Shown here in pieces: positions 56,707-64,000 of a DNA stretch of 64,000 bases. The stretch covers positions 62,001-126,000 of the forward strand of contig SWDT01000081.1 in NCBI GenBank assembly GCA_009193035.1, given 5' to 3'. Every line of letters starts with the position of its first letter. Position 1 is the first letter of the stretch. The DNA is from Halicephalobus mephisto. Lineage: Eukaryota > Nematoda > Chromadorea > Rhabditida > Panagrolaimidae. The notes under the pieces are model-generated. The model saw only the letters and a list, made by a program, of their open reading frames with translations. It was not told the DNA's origin and did not search any database. A program made the position numbers and the translations under genes.

Positions 56707-58787
56707 TTAAAGCAAAGGGTCCTGGAAAATTGGGGCTTTTCTTACACCAATGGTAATTGGCTGAATCAGAGGAGACGATTCCTGCTGAGCACATCCTTCC
56801 GCGAACCTGTCACGAAGACGCTTCGGTTCAGAACATGTGGATTTCGGTGTCAGAAATTCCTTCTTCGACCCAGGAGTCTTGCTTTCTTGATACAATACGT
56901 AAGTCATGTTCTTGTCCACGAACTGCCGCCAAAAGTCTTGGGGGATCTTGAGAAGACGGTAGAGGATTCTGTATTGATGGTTCGTAATAGCCTCCGAGTG
57001 GTCAATTGCAGCAGTGACAAATGTGGAATATCCGACAATTGTAGGGCACAAACAACGAGCAAGATTCTCGATTGGCATCAAGTTATGGCCGGAGTGCTTA
57101 GCAACATTCTGCAAATGGGAAAGAAAGTAAGCAAGTGTATCACGATTCGCAGCAGGGAGGTCCAGGACAGCCTTGACAAGAGCTTGGTCATCCATTGATT
57201 CCGCAGCGGTCTTGAAGTCGTCAAAAGACAATGTAGGAATAAGGCTATCTCGCAGGTCCCTTAAGAACTTCTTGATGACTCCAGTAATAGTTTCGGTCTC
57301 GACGGCAGTAAATGAAGGAACAAGACGGTTGTAGAGGAATTCATTGTATAGCTTGGCAATGGAGATCTCAGAGCCGGGTACTCGGTAGATCCCCTCAAAA
57401 GTAAGACGGTCACGTTCCAAGGCAACGATGCAGTGGATGAGAATCGGGGGAATCATAGGGTGGCTCGACGGACAATAAGCCTTCAAAGGAGCCTTCTGCT
57501 TTGTCCCGCTTTTAGGATACATGACACGAGGAATGCACGGCATCGGGGCACGACTGTGGCAATGCCGATGGAACTTAATCTGGCAATCGACACATCGGAG
57601 AGCGTTCTGAGCCCTGAGAGCAAATCTCTTAGCGCAGATGTCGCAGAACTCCCAAAGCGGGCTAATGGAAACAACACGATGAGTTCTTCGTTCAATCTGC
57701 TGTCCATTCGTCCAACTTGAAGCAATGGCACTAGGAGAACGGCTAAATTGGCACGTTAACACTTTAATCAGTGCATAAAAGCTTACAGATCAACAGTACT
57801 CAGCCCGCTGGGAGTGAACGGCTTGGTCTTGGTAGAAGGCGACGGTTTGGGGAAGTCGTTCAACGTAGATTCACTCATGGAACGGTTCATCGATCGTCGT
57901 ATTGGATGAGGTTCAGGAACTCGAGGAGCCACAGTATCATCCTCATGCTCACTCTTGGAACGCTTAGAGGGGCGAACAGTTACCTAAAACCAGATGGGAT
58001 TTAGGCATAACGGTGGAAATCCACTTACAGGATCGTCCTCAAAACGGATGGCGCGACTGACATGAACCTGGGAACGAGATCTCCTCTTACGACTGGATCG
58101 TCTGTTAGACTCAGTATAACTCTCAATAGAATCATTGGTCTTGTCGTAGTCAATGTCGGAATTACTAGTCGCACTGAAATCAGCTCCACTGTGGTCCTCT
58201 TCAGGGAATATTGGGGAGAGATGACGACGTCTAGTGGTCACATTCATTGGCTCGAGGACACTTCCAGACACAGTTGTGGTGTTGTCACTCGAATGAGCGA
58301 CATAAGGGCTCTTCTGGGGAGAGTTCACTGACGTATTCAATATGGATTTGACGTAGTCAATGTCCAGATTCTTCTGATCACGAAGAATGCCACGAGCTTG
58401 TTCAAAACGAGTCTTATACGCACCCAGTTCAGTCTCGATAGCACGTTTCTTCGTCACTAAGGCACTCATTTCCGCTTGAGTATGGACCAATCTGTCGTCC
58501 AGTTCGTTGATCTTGGTTTCCGCCACCTTTAGGCGGCTCTCTAAAGTCTGAACTTTATCCTTGTACACTTGAGCTTCTGCAACAGAATTCTTCCAATTCA
58601 ATCGCGTGTTCTCAAGAAGATCAATCAACTGCAGACATTCTGGAAGAGGAAATATAGAAAACAAAGACATGCAAAACCTACCTTTTTCGTAGCCATATTC
58701 TGCGAGTGAGATATAGTGACTCCAATTGTCGACGAAATTCCTCGTAAGCTTCTCAGATTCCTTGCTGCAAAGTCGAGAATCTCCCAT
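56707..58787 (-). CDS. cyk-4: CYK-4 / MgcRacGAP, centralspindlin RhoGAP
   Basis: Exons 58787-58682, 58639-58029, 57983-57787 and 57742-56707 give 649 aa. An N-terminal coiled coil (about 36-110) would pair with the kinesin-6 ZEN-4. A Ser/Arg-rich linker (NRRSSRKRRSRSQVH and a second basic patch RPSKRSKSE) precedes a C1 domain (about 325-375: HRVVSISPLWEFCDICAKRF, CVDCQIKFHRHC) and a RhoGAP domain (about 385-560) with the arginine finger in FEGIYRVPG. Centralspindlin bundles midzone microtubules and activates RhoA through ECT2 for cytokinesis. The start was chosen at MGDSRLCSKE. An upstream in-frame codon at 58811 is not ATG. Confidence 0.92.
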
Positions 58788-59027
58788 GATGTCCAAATTC
58801 AGCAGCAACAAGGAAGATCAGGAGAAAAAGTAGGAAAAGAAAAAAACAAACAAGAGCTCAAACGGCGCTGGAATGAACGTTTGACTGCTGCTGCTCCCGC
58901 CAGTTCTTTTCGTGTCGAGACGCGCATCCAACTACCTTCTCATTTTTTCGGTGATTTTTTAGAAATTTTCTTTCATATTTTCTCATATATTTTTTGCACT
59001 TCTTATTAACTCTATTTCTTCAGTACC
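58788..59027. promoter_or_regulatory. Divergent cyk-4 / csn-3 spacer
   Basis: 240 bp between divergent starts. A TTTCTTCAG site lies 6 nt before the csn-3 ATG and is a likely trans-splice acceptor. Confidence 0.5.
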
Positions 59028-60498
59028 ATGGCACAATCCGCAGGAAACAGTACAACTACTTACATTGCTTCGATCAAGAAGTTCGAAGGGAACGGTATGT
59101 TTCGTGTTTTTGACCACTTAAACATGGCAGTTTAGAGAATCTCGAAGACGTCATAAAGACCAGCAGTTTCATAATGAAGTCATGTGAGGAATTTGTGGCT
59201 GGGGAGAATATCAGCGGACTAACGAAAATCCTGAATGAAGTTCCCTTGACGCCGTTCCCGTCCTTCTACCTCGGTCCCCTGGCAGCTAAATTCCAACTTT
59301 ATCAGAAAATAAATAACGACGATTTCCACAACCTTATTCTCAGAGTATTACAGATCCCCATTGAACTCGCAGATTACTCTAAAGACGCGAACTTGGCTGC
59401 ATTTTGTAAGTTTCTTGAGTGTTTAAAGTAATAATCCAAAATCTCCCAGATTTGCCTGTTTTGAAAGCGTTGGGAGATGCTGCAATTCATAAGAAATGCC
59501 CTCTCTTGGCGATCAAGCCTCTTGCTGACGGCATTCGTTGGTGGACTGAAGGAAATCCGAGGCATCTGACCCCGGCCCATGCTACGCTGCTTTGCTGTTG
59601 TCTAAAAGCGCGGAATTTCCGATTCTGCATGGAGTTTTTGGAAATCGATGCTTTATCTCTCGTGAAAGAAGGTCTTGCTCCTCGTAAGGTTATCCCTCCG
59701 TTGATTTCTTGCACAACTGAGCCGGTTCTACTCTACTTTTATTACGGGTCACTTATTCATGCTATTCACGAGAACTACCGCGAAGCACTGAACTTCCTGG
59801 AGTACTTGATTTCTATGCGAGGAATGAGTCAATCTGCCATCGCTCTCGAGGGTTTCAAGAAGGCTATCTTGTTCGCTTTGATTCTGGGCGAGAAGAAACT
59901 CACTTTCCCTGGTTCTAAGGTTGTGAAGTACCTGATCAACCATGCCCAATCCCGGCCATATCTGGAGCTCGCCTGTCTCGTCACCACCGCCCCAAAGCAG
60001 ATTGACGCCGTTGCCTTGGTCGTTGAGTACTTGGAAAGACAGAAGAACAAAACTACACTGAATACCTTCCAAAGGGACCAGAATATGGGTTTGATCGAGA
60101 TCTTGATGGAGAAATTAAGAGAAAGAAAAGTTATTGACTTGCCTAAAGTTTGTTCCCATTTTCCTTCCCTTAATACAGTGTTTATTTAGACTTTTACTGC
60201 TGTGACTCGGAAACAAGCGATGGAGAGGACGTTCATTCAAGACACTCAGCAATTTGACAGTCTGGTTCGGAAATTAGTCGCTCAAGGAAAACTGAAATGC
60301 ACAATTGATCACGAAAATGGGATCTTGGTCTTCCCTCAAGACGACGAAACCTTCGAAGGAGATCAAGTGGAGTTGGACTCCGCTTTGCTTGCCGTTTCCA
60401 AATTAACTACTGTCGTTCGGGATGCTACGAATTTGTTGAAAGTCGCCGAAGCCGGAAATATGAAATTGAAGAAACGGACTGTTGCTTTTGGATTATAA
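59028..60498 (+). CDS. csn-3: COP9 signalosome subunit 3
   Basis: Exons 59028-59094, 59136-59405, 59450-60147 and 60190-60498 give 447 aa (human CSN3 423). Family landmarks: HLTPAHATLLCCCLKARNF, LYFYYGSLIHAIHENYREAL, and the PCI region with RDQNMGLIEILMEKLRERKV and the winged-helix end GKLKCTIDHENGILVF. The COP9 signalosome removes NEDD8 from Cullins and so resets Cullin-RING ligases, including the Cul4 ligase that cereblon serves. First gene of a same-strand group with 175- and 116-bp spacers to the next two genes. Confidence 0.85.
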
Positions 60499-60673
60499 AA
60501 GTCAGAAATATAAAGATGGCTAACCGTGTTTACCGTTTGTATTTACAGTAGTACATATGTACAGGTTTATTTTAAAAGCAGTTAAACTGTCTTGGATTTT
60601 GAGGATTTTTAGGGTTATTTTGACCCTTTTTTATTTGTCAAAGGTTTTGTTAAAAATTACTTTTGTTGAAGAA

Positions 60674-63038
60674 ATGGGCAAGAATGCAGAGAATCCAGAA
60701 GTCATCGAATTTACGGAGAAGATAGGGAGGTTGAAAATTGATGATCTCTCGACTTTTTTTGAGGAATTCAACCAGATTTACAATGAATTGATGGACAAGA
60801 AGCAATTATTGGAGGTGAATAAGCTTCAATAAGACAAAAAATGAGAGGAAATTTCAGGAAGAAGTTTTACTTGGTGAAGAGAAGATCCCAGTACTGAGGA
60901 AACAGGTGAAAAAAGCGATTGAGGATATAGCAAATCTCAGGAAGGAATTGATATCTGCCGGGGATAAAACAAGGAAGATGATTATGGAGCAGAAAAAGAA
61001 GTTCGAAAAACAATGTCCGGAAGAAGCCCTGGCTGTGGAGAAAATTCTAACGTTAAAAAAAGAATTAGATGTTTTGGTTTTTTCAAAGGAATTCAAAAAA
61101 CTAGTGGACAAAGCGAATTTGATGATCGACAGTAGATCGTTTGGGGAATTCCGAAAATCCTTCGATCTACTAGTTAAATTACCCGAATTTTCAGAAAACG
61201 TAAGAATTTTGGACTTTTCACAGTAACTATTATTACTTTCAGTATCTGCCATCGTTGGAAGCGTCATATGAGGAAGAATTCGAAAAAAATAGAAAGATTT
61301 TTGCAATTAATTTGAAAAAGATGTTATATGAGAGATTTTCGAACCTTAAGTTCCCGTTCGAACAGGCGGTTGATCTTCAAGCTCTGAGAGACGAATTTGC
61401 GATTGTAACGGATATTCTTCATTCTTTGCATATGGTTTTCAAAAAAGGCGAAAACGAAATGTCTATTTTGCAATTGGTTTTTGATGAATTTACAAAACGA
61501 TTTAATTTTCACTTTTACGGTAACAAGCCGACGAATTCAGACGCCAAACCAGAGTGGTTCTTTGCTCAAATTTCCGCTTGGATTTCAGCCAATATTTCTT
61601 TCATAGTCGGGAATTTGCAAGGTCTCTTTATTGAGGTTTGTCATTTGTATCAATTACTGTAACTTAAAATTACTTTTTAGTTAGGTGAAGAGGAAATCAT
61701 AGTTGTTGAGGAGTTCATTGAAAGTCTGGTGATGTTGGCTTCGGAAAAAGTTCGGTCTTTAGTTTCGAAGGAGTCGTTTGTGGATGACGACAAGCTCCTA
61801 TCTCATTTGATAGATGAAACTGTATTGTTTGAGAAGGAATTAAATGAAATCTATCTTTATCCGGAATCTTCTCCTCATGTCATTTCTGAATTATGTAGAC
61901 CTGACATTCTGGAGCGTTGGATAAGAATGGAACAAACTACGATATCTGCTGGAATCGACAGTATCCTGAGTGACGCTAATGCTTATGAACGTAGATTCAA
62001 AGATGCTTCGGATGTGGATGAGGTTTGTTACGTAGATGAATGTAATTTTACAACTGATTGTTTTTCAGCATTTAGTTCCTAATTTCGCAGACGCTTTTGT
62101 TCTTTTGATGCATGCTATGGCGGAGCGATACAGAGCGATCCCGGACGACAGAATCCAGTGCAGATTCCTAAAGCTCCAATTGATAATTGTTGATGAATTC
62201 CGAAGTAGAATGGTTCAAATTTCGCAAGTAATAGATAATCCACTAAATCATCCGAATCCTCAGCTTTTGAATGCGTTTTGGTACATGTCTCAAGTATTGG
62301 ATGAATGGAGTGTTTCTCCGGAGTTCATAAGATTGCAGAATTACATGGAATCTGGAACAACTGCAATGAGGGGAACGTTTGATGACCAATCGGGACTCTA
62401 TAGACATGTATGGAGACAGAAAGCAAAGGCATTAACTCAGTATTTTGCTGATTTGATTTCATTTAAATTGAAAGCATATGCAGCGGTTAAATGGTTTCAA
62501 GTGGATAATCCGAAACCTATTGAAGTTACTCCTCAATTTTTACCGTTTTTGACGGAAATCGAACGACTAATCAACTGGATCAAGGAGGAAATTTCGCCCG
62601 TTTCGGTTATGACTTTTTATCATTTGACAAATCACGAAATTTGGAATGCCCTTGATGAAATTGTTATATCTCAAACTAATTTTCAGTAAGTTTTTGTAAA
62701 ATTTACTTGCAGTAATGTGTTTTTACAGTTATCGTGGAGCTGCTCAGATGTTGTTTGATATATCGAGTGGACTTATTCCGTTACTGGAATCACTGTATAA
62801 ATGGCCAAAAGTTACGGCAGCTGATGGAATTCTTAATAAGAAATGTCTGGAGTTGTTGAATACGTTGAAAATTTTATCATTACCGAGTCCAACTGCGATG
62901 TTATTGAGAGAGGAAGTGGAAAAAAATCCAGAACAGATGCTAGAAGAGAAATTGCAGCCCTTTAATGTATCGGGTCTTTCGAAAAGAAGAGTGCTGGAGA
63001 TATTTAAGCAGAGATGTGACCTTAATATGATTATTTGA
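60674..63038 (+). CDS. RINT1/Tip20-like vesicle-tethering factor
   Basis: Six exons (60674-60814, 60858-61199, 61243-61635, 61681-62022, 62069-62685, 62729-63038) give 714 aa (human RINT1 792). The N-terminus is coiled coil (KQVKKAIEDIANLRKELI). The RINT1/TIP20 region has FADAFVLLMHAMAERYRAIP, LKLQLIIVDEFRSRMVQI and FWYMSQVLDEW. The C-terminus is helical, ending VLEIFKQRCDLNMII. RINT1 with ZW10 and NAG forms the NRZ complex tethering Golgi-to-ER vesicles. The start at 60674 begins MGKNAENPEV. An in-frame ATG at 60557 would add a hydrophobic leader, which is unlikely for this family. Probably the second gene of an operon. Confidence 0.78.
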
Positions 63039-63154
63039 AGGGTAGAAGTAAATTATTGATCGAGAATAAACGTCTGGGGAAATCAACAGTGTTGTATCGC
63101 TTTGATATTTTTAAAGTTGTTTATTTTTTAATTTTGGTGTTGTTTAAATTTCAG

Positions 63155-64000
63155 ATGGGAGTGCTTGTTGCAGAGGATGAGGCAATCAAGATTGTCCAAC
63201 TTAGAGGTATGGATCAGGATGGGATAACAGTAAGAAGTACGGTGACATTGATTCAATGTAAAGCTGAAAGTGGTCAAGTAACGTCTCTCTTGGTTGATTG
63301 TGGAAGTCCGTGTGAAGGACAAGCACTGATAGAGGGTGGTTTTTTATTTGATTATTTATAATTTTTGTTTAATTTTAGAATTAAAGGTAGCTTCGGATGG
63401 GTTGTTTGCCAATGTTGAGGTTGATAAGGTGATCTTAACTCATTCTCATATTGATCATTGTGGTGGATTGTGGGCGATCAAGCCGAAGGAAGTGATTACT
63501 GTAGAATCGATGGGTAGTAGTATTATTGTAAGCCCTAATTCGAGAATGTTAAGTTTCCCTTGTGTTTCAGAAATCAGATATTTTTGAAGATAAGATCAAA
63601 ATTGTCAAAACTCCAGGTCATTCTAACCACGACATCAGTGTTGTTTGTGAACTCAGGGACAAAACAGTCGTTATTGCGGGAGATATGTTTGAAGATGAAA
63701 ATGACGAAGAAACAGGTTCTTGGAAAAATCAAAGTCAAAATGAGCAATTGCAAGAAATAAGTCGTGCTTTCCTCAAGAGAATTGCTGATGTTATTGTTCC
63801 TGGTCATGGAAAATTCTTCAAAGTTAGTGAAACAAGACAAGAAAAGAAAATAGGATATGTTTCTCCTCCATGTATGAAAAGCAACAACTCAGAAAATGAT
63901 TTGTCTTACGGTATTTCTGATTCTTATGATTGTTATCAGCTTGATTTTCCTTCTGGATCTGTTGTTGCTTCTGGAGGAGAACCGAAAGAAATTAATTGGG
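63155..64000 (+). CDS. MBLAC1-like metallo-beta-lactamase fold hydrolase (partial)
   Basis: Exons 63155-63335, 63379-63527 and 63571 to the window end, at least 253 aa and still open. The metal motif THSHIDHCGG (HxHxDH), then TPGHSNHDISVV, GDMFED and VPGHGKFF give the full MBL ligand set. The order and spacing fit MBLAC1, whose C. elegans relative SWIP-10 acts in glia. Worms have several paralogues, so the exact one is open. TTTCAG abuts the ATG directly and the gene starts 116 bp after the RINT1-like stop, so SL2-type trans-splicing within an operon is likely. An AATAAA lies in the spacer near 63065. Confidence 0.8.

Noticed and set aside
1..64000. tRNA, rRNA or CRISPR features
   Set aside because: No B-box-like tRNA pattern, rRNA segment or spaced identical repeat array was noticed by eye. 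A tRNAscan or Infernal run would be needed to exclude small RNA genes firmly.

Overview
The window looks like nuclear DNA of a nematode, most likely Caenorhabditis or a close relative. Many introns are only 41-50 nt with TTTCAG-like acceptors. There are nematode chemoreceptor GPCRs, tightly spaced same-strand gene groups that look like operons, an exact 22-nt match to the nematode spliced leader SL1, and orthologues of worm cell-division genes. Coordinates were placed by hand from splice signals and reading frame. Every multi-exon model given as a CDS closes in frame, but individual boundaries could be off by a base.

Left part (1-26.5 kb): gene-poor, AT-rich and full of repeats. It holds a probable Srbc-class chemoreceptor (233-1702, +) with a decayed paralogue beside it (3879-5609), a small multi-pass membrane protein (6945-7491, +), and two paralogous minus-strand chemoreceptors of the Sre/Srab type (9494-10544 and 14713-17159) with identical exon layout. 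Between them are a 116-bp MITE with TTAA ends, a four-copy dispersed repeat, a 300-bp repeat beside or inside both Sre/Srab genes, a decayed ~100-bp tandem array containing the SL1 match, minisatellites, and a 2.5-kb non-autonomous element with long terminal inverted repeats that contains a 331-bp foldback.

Middle part (26.5-47.6 kb): gene-dense and conserved. Minus strand: a UBXN7-type p97 adaptor, an unknown four-helix membrane protein, CDK-8, then WDR70/GAD-1, a Mis12-like protein and Zwilch in a tight same-strand group, and a COSA-1/CNTD1-like cyclin. Plus strand: a cereblon orthologue with the three-tryptophan CULT pocket, VPS-52, and a DHRS7B-type dehydrogenase. Divergent pairs (cdk-8/cereblon, Zwilch/vps-52) share spacers of about 180-225 bp.

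Right part (47.6-64 kb): a 3.5-kb AT-rich gap, an atypical synaptotagmin, a short secreted-peptide precursor, CYK-4 (MgcRacGAP), and a plus-strand group of CSN-3, a RINT1-like tethering factor and an MBLAC1-like metallo-beta-lactamase that runs off the window. A palindromic GGATAGTG/CACTATCC repeat family lies in and around the synaptotagmin gene.

Functional themes: several genes act in chromosome segregation, meiosis and cytokinesis (Mis12, Zwilch, COSA-1, CYK-4), two in ubiquitin/Cullin biology (cereblon, CSN-3) plus a p97 adaptor, and two in vesicle tethering (VPS52 of GARP; RINT1 of the NRZ/Dsl1 complex). The last is notable because Zwilch's RZZ complex and the NRZ complex both contain ZW10 in animals.
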